From an uncultured Clostridia bacterium (GTDB taxonomy: Bacteria > Bacillota > Clostridia > Oscillospirales > Ruminococcaceae): a stretch of DNA of 13,705 nucleotides. This document shows, in pieces, positions 1 through 6,302 of the stretch. Below the pieces are notes generated by a model. The model was given only the letters and a program-made list of their open reading frames with translations. It was not told where the DNA came from and did no database searches. The stretch spans positions 1 to 13,705 of the forward strand of contig CAMWNQ010000029.1 in NCBI GenBank assembly GCA_947175655.1, written 5' to 3'. Position numbers and translations under genes: made by a program. Each line of letters begins with the position of its first letter. Position 1 is the stretch's first letter.

Positions 1-894
1 GTAATAATATTTCTTATGTTTAGGATGATGTTTTCAATAATTAACAGAGACAGTAAAGAAGTTGAATCAGTTAATAACAATGCAAATATTTCAAATAATA
101 TTGTCATTACTACATCTCAGAACATTACAACAATCACAGAAAAAATTACTGAAACTTCTCCGAAAATTGCTGTTGCTACTATAACTAGTGAATTGTTTGT
201 GGAAACTAATGTTGTTACAATTGCTGAACCGTCTTCGGAATTAATTGTTACTGAACCGGCTTTTTCACCATATCTTTACAGCATCAAAAATGAGCATTTA
301 CCAATATTCAGTGATATTGGATATGATTCCGATATAGTAGATTATATAACTGATAAAGGAACTTATACTATTGTTAAGCAGTCTGGAAGTTGGGGAAAAC
401 TCAAGTCAGGTTTAGGCTGGATTAATCTTGATGACGGATTGTCAGAAAATTCAGATGAAGTTGATGATTCAGATGTCTTTCCATGGAATGTTGGTATAAA
501 CAATTATTGTGTGCCAGTATTCAGTGAGGCAGGATATGATTCAGATATTGTGGATTATATAACTGACAAAAGAGCTTGTAATATTATTGAAATATCTGGC
601 AATTGGGCAAAATTGGAATCAGGTTCGGGCTGGATTAATTTTGATGATATATGGTCGGAAGGTAATATGGAATATATCGGACTTGGTGCTGTGTGTACTG
701 ATTCTGAATTTATTGATGTGTATTATGGTCCGAATTCAAATTCTGAAATCTTTTTTACTGCAGATAAAGATTCTATTGTTGACGTGTATGCAATTGATGT
801 AGATGGCTGGTACTGTATTTGTCAGAACACATCTTACGGTTTTGTGAGTTCTGAATATATAAAAGTTTTTGAGGAAAGCAAAAATAATTTCTGA
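1..894 (+). CDS. SH3-like repeat surface protein (5'-partial)
   Basis: The reading frame is open to the left edge, and no ribosome-binding site precedes the ATGs at 16, 25 or 28, so the true start is probably outside the window. The first visible residues (VIIFLMFRMMFSII) look like the end of a membrane anchor. A Ser/Thr/Asn-rich linker follows to about residue 85 (numbering from the ATG at 16). Two copies of a repeat about 56 residues long come next, beginning near 277 and 490 (period 71 residues). Both contain an identical GYDSDIVDYITDK and a W-x-KL-x-SG-x-GWI-x-DD ending typical of bacterial SH3-like folds. A third, diverged SH3-like unit (about 676-867) ends in GWYCICQ...YGFVSSEYIKV. Bacterial SH3-type repeats usually bind peptidoglycan or proteins outside the cell; that role is inferred here. 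The gene ends 45 bp before the solute-binding lipoprotein gene, so the two may be co-transcribed. Confidence 0.75.
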   Translation, partial: VIIFLMFRMMFSIINRDSKEVESVNNNANISNNIVITTSQNITTITEKITETSPKIAVATITSELFVETNVVTIAEPSSELIVTEPAFSPYLYSIKNEHLPIFSDIGYDSDIVDYITDKGTYTIVKQSGSWGKLKSGLGWINLDDGLSENSDEVDDSDVFPWNVGINNYCVPVFSEAGYDSDIVDYITDKRACNIIEISGNWAKLESGSGWINFDDIWSEGNMEYIGLGAVCTDSEFIDVYYGPNSNSEIFFTADKDSIVDVYAIDVDGWYCICQNTSYGFVSSEYIKVFEESKNNF

Positions 895-939
895 CCTGAC
901 ATATATAATATAAATAAAAAATCTTTGGAGGACAAATAA

Positions 940-2376
940 ATGAAGTACAACAAAAAAATTCTTATGATATTAGTATCATTTTTATTATGCAGTTTTACAT
1001 CCTGTGAAAATAAGCCAGCAGGTTCATTATCTGAATCAGAACCGGAATCATCACAATTATCTTTTGAAATTTCAGAGGAGACATCATCAGAAATAATTAC
1101 AGAGCCGTCTCATAATGAACCGGATATATCAGGACAGACCATATACTGGCTTGCTGACTACAATCTTAATCCGGAAAACGGGGAAAACCGTTCTACGGCA
1201 TTATCGCTTTTTGAAGATATCTATGGCGGGAAAATAGAATATATATACGCTGATGCTGATGAAAAGTTTGAAGTTCTTGATGCAAGAATACGTGCAGGAG
1301 AACCGGTTGATATGTTTCCATATGAGATAAATACAATACCTGAGGGTGTTACAAAAAATTTATATCAGCCTCTTGATGATTATTTTGATATTCTTGAATG
1401 GGATTCAGAACTCTGGGAAGATATGCACAATACAGCCGATATACTTTCATATAATGGCAGTCATTATGTATTGCCATACAGTATATCAGACCCGTTTGTT
1501 ATAACATACAGCAGAAAACTTATGAAATCCGAAAATTTTGAAGACCCTTATAAACTCTATCAGGAGGGAAAATGGGACTGGGATATATTTATGAATATGA
1601 TGAAGACTTTTGAATCAAGACAGGTTGAAGGTACTTACAGATATGGAATAGCCGGACAGTTCGGAAAAGCTTTTCTTTATTCATCAGGAAAAACTGTTGT
1701 ATCTCTGAATAATGGCAAATTTGTAAATAATATCGGAGATACTTCAATAGCAAAAGCTGAAACACTTATGAATGAAATAGGTAAAAACGGACTCTATAAT
1801 AACAGATGGTATTCAAATTTTCCATCAAATGAAAATACATTATTTTATGCAATGGAATCTTGGTCATTGAGCGAATCAAATGCAGTAAATCCTGATTCTG
1901 ATTTAATGATAGTACCTTTTCCCAAATCACCAGATACAGATAAGTATTATATGAGTGCCAATTATAATGCAAGAATGCTTGTAAAAAATTCTGATAAGGG
2001 TGAAGCCGTATCCGCATATATAAAGTGCGAGAGATTGGCAGAAACAAGTGCAAAATATCAAGAAGAAAAGAAAAAACAGGCTCTTATAAAAAAGACAACT
2101 CCAAAAGGCATAATAACAGGATTTATAACTGAAGAACAATATAATGCATTACAGGAATATACAAATCCTGAGATATGTACTCCAATATTTGATTTTGGTT
2201 ATGGAATGGGTTCAGTAATGTACGGTGAGGGCGATTATACATATGCTACAAGCGGAGTTATGAACAAACTTATCTATGAACTCATTGAAGATAATGGTCA
2301 CGCTGAAAACTGGGATATTTTACGTGATTCCTGCAAAGAAATTATAGATGCAGAAATTGTTAAGCTTAATAAATAG
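940..2376 (+). CDS. extracellular solute-binding lipoprotein (ABC family 1-like)
   Basis: This 478-residue protein has a lipoprotein signal peptide: K-rich start, hydrophobic core at residues 7-18, and FTSC with the lipidated Cys at 22. A GGAGG lies 9 nt before the ATG. A Ser/Glu-rich linker (about 23-65) precedes a globular part starting GQTIYWLADYN. The Trp/Tyr-rich body, with segments such as DMFPYE, YVLPYSISDPFVITYSRKL and EGKWDWDIFMNMMKTF, resembles family 1 extracellular solute-binding proteins, which present sugars or similar solutes to ABC importers. No permease or ATPase gene is in the window, so the ligand and transporter are unknown. It could instead serve as a sensor or scavenging protein. 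The upstream neighbour is the SH3-repeat gene. No clear promoter lies in the 45-bp gap, although TATAAT at 904-909 is present without a credible -35. Confidence 0.8.
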   Translation: MKYNKKILMILVSFLLCSFTSCENKPAGSLSESEPESSQLSFEISEETSSEIITEPSHNEPDISGQTIYWLADYNLNPENGENRSTALSLFEDIYGGKIEYIYADADEKFEVLDARIRAGEPVDMFPYEINTIPEGVTKNLYQPLDDYFDILEWDSELWEDMHNTADILSYNGSHYVLPYSISDPFVITYSRKLMKSENFEDPYKLYQEGKWDWDIFMNMMKTFESRQVEGTYRYGIAGQFGKAFLYSSGKTVVSLNNGKFVNNIGDTSIAKAETLMNEIGKNGLYNNRWYSNFPSNENTLFYAMESWSLSESNAVNPDSDLMIVPFPKSPDTDKYYMSANYNARMLVKNSDKGEAVSAYIKCERLAETSAKYQEEKKKQALIKKTTPKGIITGFITEEQYNALQEYTNPEICTPIFDFGYGMGSVMYGEGDYTYATSGVMNKLIYELIEDNGHAENWDILRDSCKEIIDAEIVKLNK

Positions 2377-2514
2377 GTTACAAATTGGTTAACACCATAA
2401 ATAAAAAATGAAAATATAATGTAAAAAATGTACATTTTATTTAACTTTACAAGTCCTATTAGTATCATTTCATCTGAAATATATAACTATAAAATTACAA
2501 AGTGACGTAAAACC

Positions 2515-2543
2515 TTGATATTTTAATAAATATATGATAGAAT
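2515..2543 (+). promoter_or_regulatory. sigma-A promoter of Ser/Glu-linker lipoprotein gene
   Basis: TTGATA (2515-2520) and TAGAAT (2538-2543) are separated by exactly 17 bp, and each differs from consensus at one or two positions. The expected transcription start near 2550 leaves an AT-rich leader of about 75 nt before the ATG at 2625. This indicates transcription independent of the upstream solute-binding protein gene. Confidence 0.75.
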
Positions 2544-2614
2544 ACAATCAACAGAAATAATATTAAATTTTATGTTAGTTTTATTATAAATATTTTTAAG
2601 GTAAGTATAAATAT

Positions 2615-2619
2615 GGAGG
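2615..2619 (+). promoter_or_regulatory. ribosome-binding site that selects ATG 2625
   Basis: GGAGG overlaps an in-frame upstream ATG at 2613 and sits 5 nt before the ATG at 2625. The upstream ATG has no ribosome-binding site of its own. The 2625 start also gives a standard lipoprotein signal peptide (MKKLFALLLA), so 2613 is not the start. Confidence 0.8.
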
Positions 2620-2624
2620 ATTTT

Positions 2625-3572
2625 ATGAAAAAATTATTTGCGCTTCTTTTAGCGTGTTCAATGATTACTTGTGCTTTTACAGGTTGTGGAAGTGAAGATG
2701 AAGGAAAAACAAACGGTAATTCATCAAGTTCAGCAGTAAGTGATGAATTAGACTCAGAAAGTTCAGAAGATTCTGATTCAGAAAGTTCCGAAGAATCTGA
2801 TTCAGTAAAAGCTGAAGTTTCAGTTTCGGAAAGTGATTCAGAAAGTTCAGAATCAATAGATTCTGAATCATCTTCAAACTCAGATTCTGAAAGTTCAGAA
2901 GATTCTAATTCAGAAAGCGAATCAGATTCAAGTTCAGAAGAAAACAATGAACCTGCTGCAGTAGTTGCAGGAAAAGCCGGAGATGCTAATCTTGTAGGTG
3001 TATGGTCAAATGATGAACTTGCAATGGTTATGTCATCAATAAGATTTAAGGACAATGGTATTATTTCAACTTTTGTTGATTATTCAACTATTATGAATAT
3101 ATCAAATGGCAAGCTTTCAATGTCAGGAATAGAATGCGATTATGAATTTGATGGTACAGATTTTTCATGTGCTATATCATCTGCTGATATGGGTATTGAA
3201 GATTCAGGTTCTCAGGTTGAAACTATGTCAATTATTGAAATGTCAAAATTGGAATCAGGCAGTGCTAACGATGTAAATGGTACATATTTACTTACAGGCG
3301 GTCTTATATATGAATCAATGGAACAGAATATACCTGTTGATGGAGATACATATGTTTTAGTTGACGGAAGCAATCTTTATATTGATGTTGAAATATGCGG
3401 ATACAATGCAAATGGAAGTGAAATTGAATTTACTGGAGATTCAGCTTTCCTCTTTGGTGAAGATGGCGACAGTTCATCAAAATGCAAATATAAAGTAGAC
3501 GGCGATACTCTTGTAATAACAAGTGCTATCGGTGAAGAAGAAACTTTAACTAGAAACACAAATATAAAATAA
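2625..3572 (+). CDS. lipoprotein with Ser/Glu/Asp-rich linker and C-terminal beta-type domain
   Basis: This predicted 315-residue lipoprotein has MKK, a hydrophobic core and AFTGC with the lipidated Cys at 21. Residues 22-109 are almost entirely Ser, Glu and Asp (SESSEDSDSESSEESDS-type runs), a strongly acidic, probably unstructured stalk that recalls but does not copy the SD repeats of staphylococcal surface proteins. Residues about 118-315 alternate hydrophobic and polar residues with many Gly/Asp turns (LVGVWSNDELAM, IRFKDNGIIS, LYIDVEICGY). This resembles small lipocalin-like beta-sheet domains of clostridial lipoproteins, possibly in two halves. The function is not recognised. The gene has its own promoter and terminator and appears monocistronic. 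The linker DNA is internally repetitive and therefore prone to length change. Confidence 0.8.
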   Translation: MKKLFALLLACSMITCAFTGCGSEDEGKTNGNSSSSAVSDELDSESSEDSDSESSEESDSVKAEVSVSESDSESSESIDSESSSNSDSESSEDSNSESESDSSSEENNEPAAVVAGKAGDANLVGVWSNDELAMVMSSIRFKDNGIISTFVDYSTIMNISNGKLSMSGIECDYEFDGTDFSCAISSADMGIEDSGSQVETMSIIEMSKLESGSANDVNGTYLLTGGLIYESMEQNIPVDGDTYVLVDGSNLYIDVEICGYNANGSEIEFTGDSAFLFGEDGDSSSKCKYKVDGDTLVITSAIGEEETLTRNTNIK

Positions 3573-3601
3573 AACTGAAAAACAAAATAGGCAATAATTT
3601 T

Positions 3602-3628
3602 GGGCGGATAGTTTCCGCCCACTTTTTT
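3602..3628 (+). terminator. intrinsic terminator of lipoprotein gene
   Basis: A perfect 7-bp stem GGGCGGA (3602-3608) / TCCGCCC (3614-3620) with a TAGTT loop is followed by AC and six T residues. It lies 30 bp after the stop codon. No U-tract follows the hairpin in the opposite direction, so it appears to act mainly on the + strand, although the converging exonuclease gene ends only 12 bp away. Confidence 0.9.
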
Positions 3629-3639
3629 GTAAAACTTTA

Positions 3640-4467
3640 TTAGTTAAAATTGTTTTCTATAAAAAAGATTTCTGCTTCCTGTGATGCCGGAAAAAGTTTT
3701 TCGGCTAATTTTTTCTGATTGGAAATGTATTCAGCAGTTTCCTCTATTTTTTTGAGTGTTTTAATATAGTCATCTGAATCCTTTTCAAGTGATTCAAGAC
3801 TTCTTTTTAAAACTGTGATTTTTGATTCAGAAGTTTTTATATTGTTTTTAGTAAGTTTATACTGTCCCAGTATATTTCTGTATTTATAGAACTGTTTATA
3901 CAAATCAAGCTTGTTTGCGTCATAAAGACCGTTTTTATAAGAAAAATATATTTCCGCAAGACATTCCGCATCATTAATCGCAGAAAATGTATGTATAAAA
4001 TCTATTCCGTAGATGTCTGCAATCCTTTCCAGATTATAAGGATTTGAAAGACCAAGTTCATTCATAACATCAGGCTGGAGGTCGTGAAATTTTTTTGAAA
4101 TTTCAATCATTCTTTCATCAGCGTGAGAATATCTTGATGATTTCTGAACCTCTATTTTGTCAGCATTTCCCCATACAAAAAATTTGGAAGGAGAAAAACA
4201 GTCTACTAAATTCAAAAAATTTTCGGAAACACTCTTGAAACTTCTGCTTTGATTAATCTGTTGCTGTGTTATACCTGTAAGGCGAGTTGTTCTTGCAGAA
4301 ATTTTTACTGCCCTTGAAGGTTTTACAATGCTGTAAAATGAAGTAAGCGGACTTCCGTCAGCATACCTGAAAATGGCTGCCATTGATATAATTTCTCTTC
4401 TTCCACTGCCTTTTTTATCAGGACAGTTAAATTCAAAGTCAAGAAAAACATAAATATTATCCCTCAT
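3640..4467 (-). CDS. DEDD-family 3'-5' exonuclease domain protein
   Basis: The 275-residue product carries an N-terminal exonuclease fold of the DnaQ/KapD type (about 1-180). It shows FLDFEF with Asp10 and Glu12 (Exo I), the RLTGIT segment after a long loop, FVWGNAD with Asp103 (Exo II), and SAINDAECLAEIY with Asp166 (Exo III). These acidic residues would bind two metal ions and remove 3' nucleotides from DNA or RNA. In DnaQ-type (DEDDh) enzymes the general base is a His five residues before the last Asp. Here that position is Phe161, and the nearest His is 159. Residues about 185-275 form a Lys/Glu-rich, probably coiled-coil tail. The ATG at 4467 is preferred over the in-frame ATG at 4479 because GGAG (4474-4477) overlaps the latter. 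The substrate is unknown. Family assignment is solid, activity less so. Confidence 0.8.
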   Translation of the reverse strand: MRDNIYVFLDFEFNCPDKKGSGRREIISMAAIFRYADGSPLTSFYSIVKPSRAVKISARTTRLTGITQQQINQSRSFKSVSENFLNLVDCFSPSKFFVWGNADKIEVQKSSRYSHADERMIEISKKFHDLQPDVMNELGLSNPYNLERIADIYGIDFIHTFSAINDAECLAEIYFSYKNGLYDANKLDLYKQFYKYRNILGQYKLTKNNIKTSESKITVLKRSLESLEKDSDDYIKTLKKIEETAEYISNQKKLAEKLFPASQEAEIFFIENNFN

Positions 4468-4473
4468 AGTCAA

Positions 4474-4477
4474 CTCC
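4474..4477 (-). promoter_or_regulatory. ribosome-binding site that selects ATG 4467
   Basis: Read on the minus strand, GGAG lies 6 nt before the ATG at 4467 and overlaps the alternative in-frame ATG at 4479. The alternative lacks a ribosome-binding site and would add only four residues (MELT). Confidence 0.65.
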
Positions 4478-4517
4478 ATTATTCTATTATCATAGCTATG
4501 TTCTCAATAAAAAAGGT

Positions 4518-4597
4518 AAAAATATCCCCCCCCCCTCTGTGTTTATATATAATGATTATAAACTTTGAAAATATTTCAGGAGGGGGAATATTTTTTT
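4518..4597 (-). terminator. long nested hairpin with C10/G10 tract after glmU
   Basis: The outer arms pair AAAAATAT (4518-4525) with ATATTTTT (4588-4595), and part of the C10 run plus TC (4531-4537) with GAGGGGG (4580-4586). This leaves about five unpaired C/G positions as a bulge. Inside the loop GTTTATA (4541-4547) pairs with TATAAAC (4557-4563). On the minus strand the structure starts directly at the glmU stop codon and is followed by TTTTTACCTTTTTT, so it can work as the glmU terminator. U-rich DNA on the other side would allow bidirectional function. The homopolymer makes the stem irregular. Termination is inferred from structure only. Confidence 0.55.
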
Positions 4598-5984
4598 ATA
4601 TTTTTCCCTTTAATTTTCTGAGAGTGTAACCTTCTTTTATTTTCATTACGCCTCTGTCAATTGCAAGAGAATAATCCGGAACGTCTCTTGTAATGGTTGT
4701 GCCAGCAGCAGTATAAACACCTTTTCCGAGATTAACAGGAGCTATAAGATTTGTGTTACAGCCTATAAAGCAATTATCTCCAATAACACATCTGCTTTTG
4801 ACAATTCCATCATAGTTTACAGTAACAGTTCCACAGCCGAAGTTTACTTTCTTTCCGACATCACTGTCACCTACATATGTGAGATGTGCTATAGCGGTTT
4901 TTTCTCCGACTGTTGAATTTTTAATCTCAACAAAGTCACCGATTTTAACACCACTCTTTATCAGACTATTTGGTCTTATGTGAACCCAAGGACCTATTTT
5001 AACACCTTTTTCAATTTCTGATTTGAATGCCTGAACATAATTGAGATTAACTTCATCACCTATTTTACAATTTTCAATTACACAGTTAGGACCTATTTTG
5101 CAGTTTTCACCGATAACTGTATTACCTCTTAAAATAGTACCAGAAAGTATTTCTGTATTTGTACCGATTTTAACATTTCTTTCAATAGTAATACCGTCAA
5201 GACATGTAAATTCAACGCCATTTTCAAGATGTTTTTCTATAATATTCATTCTTGCCTTTGTATTGAGTTGAAGAAGTCCTTTTCTGTCATTTGCACCAAG
5301 AATAACATCGGGATTAGATGATTTGTAAGCACCTGCATTCATTCCTGCTTCTACTGCAAGAGCTACAGTATCAGTTAAATAATATTCATTCTGTGAATTG
5401 TCATTTTTAAGATTTTTAATAAGTTTTATAAGGTCATCTGTTTTGAACCAGTATGCACCGGAATTTACTTCCTTTATAGATTTCTGATTTTGAGATGCAT
5501 CTTTTTCTTCAACAATACCTGTTATTTTTATATTGTTTTCATTATCTCTTATAATTCTGCCATATCCGAAAGGATTGTCAAGTTCAGAAGTAATAACTGT
5601 TACTGAATTATTATGTTCCTTATGGAGTGCAAGTGATTCTGAAATAGTATTGCTGTCGATAAACGGAGCGTCACCACAGAGTACAAGTGTATTTCCTAAA
5701 TCGCCGTCACTGTTTTTTTCAAGGAACGGAACAGCCTGCATAACTGCGTGACCTGTTCCAAGACGTTCAGCCTGCATAACTGTTTCATATCTTCCATTAA
5801 GATATTCGTCTATAACTTCTCCTTTGAATCCTTTTACAATGCAGATATTTTTCAGTCCTGCATTTTCACACGCTGAAATAACCCATTCAAGCATAGGTTC
5901 TCCTAAAACTTTGAACATCGGCTTAGGCATATCAGATTTCATTCTTTTTCCCTGACCGCCTGCAAGTATTATACAATTATCCAT
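4596..5984 (-). CDS. glmU: bifunctional UDP-GlcNAc pyrophosphorylase / GlcN-1-P acetyltransferase
   Basis: GlmU makes UDP-N-acetylglucosamine for peptidoglycan in the cytoplasm: it acetylates glucosamine-1-phosphate and then transfers UMP. The 462-residue length is typical. The N-terminal uridyltransferase domain (about 1-230) shows LAGGQGKRMKS..PKPM (Arg14, Lys21), QAERLGTGHAV (71-81), LCGDAPFI with metal-binding Asp105, EVNSGAYWF (172-180) and GANDR (230-234). Residues about 255-450 form a left-handed beta helix of IG-x(4)-I hexapeptides with HIRP (335-338), FVEIKNS and HLTYVGD containing the probable catalytic His367, then NYDG. A ribosome-binding AAGGAGG lies 12 nt before the ATG, slightly far. 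In many Firmicutes glmU sits beside prs or spoVG. Here it is alone, divergent from ppdK, with its own promoter and a downstream hairpin. Confidence 0.97.
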   Translation of the reverse strand: MDNCIILAGGQGKRMKSDMPKPMFKVLGEPMLEWVISACENAGLKNICIVKGFKGEVIDEYLNGRYETVMQAERLGTGHAVMQAVPFLEKNSDGDLGNTLVLCGDAPFIDSNTISESLALHKEHNNSVTVITSELDNPFGYGRIIRDNENNIKITGIVEEKDASQNQKSIKEVNSGAYWFKTDDLIKLIKNLKNDNSQNEYYLTDTVALAVEAGMNAGAYKSSNPDVILGANDRKGLLQLNTKARMNIIEKHLENGVEFTCLDGITIERNVKIGTNTEILSGTILRGNTVIGENCKIGPNCVIENCKIGDEVNLNYVQAFKSEIEKGVKIGPWVHIRPNSLIKSGVKIGDFVEIKNSTVGEKTAIAHLTYVGDSDVGKKVNFGCGTVTVNYDGIVKSRCVIGDNCFIGCNTNLIAPVNLGKGVYTAAGTTITRDVPDYSLAIDRGVMKIKEGYTLRKLKGKI

Positions 5985-6071
5985 TTTTTAAAAAATCCTC
6001 CTTAAATATAAACCATAGCATTATTAATATATTTATATTACAAAATTGATATTAAAAACGTACTTAATACT

Positions 6072-6100
6072 ATTATTGCAAATTTTATATTAAAATGCAA
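6072..6100 (-). promoter_or_regulatory. predicted glmU promoter (extended -10)
   Basis: On the minus strand TTGCAT (6095-6100), a 17-bp spacer and AATAAT (6072-6077) form a plausible sigma-A promoter. TGC immediately before the -10 supplies an extended -10 element that may offset the weak -35. It would give a leader of about 80 nt before the glmU ATG. Confidence 0.5.
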
Positions 6101-6185
6101 GGGCTTTAAGATTAAAAACATTGTTTGGTGAAAATTTTGTATAAAATGCTATAAAAAACAGGAAAAAATTTTCTCAAAAAATGTA

Positions 6186-6214
6186 TAGTAATTTTCAGAA
6201 TAATATGTTATAAT
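6186..6214 (+). promoter_or_regulatory. predicted ppdK promoter (extended -10)
   Basis: A perfect TATAAT (6209-6214) is preceded by TGT, giving the extended -10 TGTTATAAT. The -35 region at 17-bp spacing (TAGTAA, 6186-6191) is poor. The expected start near 6221 falls just before the leader hairpins. Confidence 0.7.
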
Positions 6215-6223
6215 ATATATAAG

Positions 6224-6274
6224 TCCGAAAGACAGGAGCCGTCTTTTTGTTTTCTGCTCGTTTGTTCTTTCGGA
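6224..6274 (+). promoter_or_regulatory. ppdK leader with two competing hairpins
   Basis: The long hairpin pairs TCCGAAAGA (6224-6232) with TCTTTCGGA (6266-6274). It can extend through CA/TG and GAGC (6236-6239) / GCTC (6256-6259). The short hairpin pairs AAAGAC (6228-6233) with GTCTTT (6241-6246) around a 7-nt loop and is followed by TTG and TTTTC. Both use 6228-6232, so they exclude each other. The short one resembles a weak terminator, the long one an antiterminator. It matches no riboswitch class that I recognise; regulatory function is inference. Confidence 0.45.
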
Positions 6275-6289
6275 AGAAGTTTTAAATTT

Positions 6290-6294
6290 GGAGG
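6290..6294 (+). promoter_or_regulatory. ribosome-binding site that selects ATG 6303
   Basis: GGAGG lies 8 nt before the ATG at 6303. A longer reading frame could begin at TTG 6288, but that codon overlaps the ribosome-binding site and has none of its own. The ATG also gives the conserved PPDK beginning. Confidence 0.9.
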
Positions 6295-6302
6295 TATTAC
6301 CA

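Larger units (their letters stand above)
2377..2624 (+). other. intergenic region with 14-bp AT palindrome
   Basis: This AT-rich gap lies between the two lipoprotein genes. It contains the perfect palindrome AAAATGTACATTTT (2425-2438), flanked by GTAAA at 2421 and TTTAC at 2446. As RNA it would form only a weak five-pair stem with a GTAC loop followed by UAUUU, so it is a poor terminator candidate and could equally be an operator. The promoter for the downstream gene is annotated separately. I see no other structure. Confidence 0.3.
5985..6302. promoter_or_regulatory. divergent glmU/ppdK intergenic region
   Basis: This 318-bp AT-rich segment separates two divergent genes. It holds a promoter for glmU, a promoter and structured leader for ppdK, and an 85-bp stretch between the promoters with A/T runs and no recognised element. 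No open reading frame with a ribosome-binding site is seen in it. Confidence 0.8.

Noticed and set aside
2421..2450. AT palindrome considered as terminator of the solute-binding protein gene
   Set aside because: The stem is only A/T pairs with a 4-nt loop and a poor U-tract, too weak to call as a terminator.
2570..3055. Minus-strand open frame of 161 codons opposite the Ser/Glu linker
   Set aside because: It mirrors the repetitive linker of the real lipoprotein gene, gives low-complexity Ser/Glu/Leu protein, and lacks a ribosome-binding site.
6288..6302. TTG start giving a ppdK product five residues longer
   Set aside because: The TTG overlaps the GGAGG that serves ATG 6303, and the extra residues are not part of the conserved protein.
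6221..6302. ppdK leader considered as a T-box or known riboswitch
   Set aside because: No T-box sequence or recognisable riboswitch core was found, and the leader of about 80 nt is too short for most classes.
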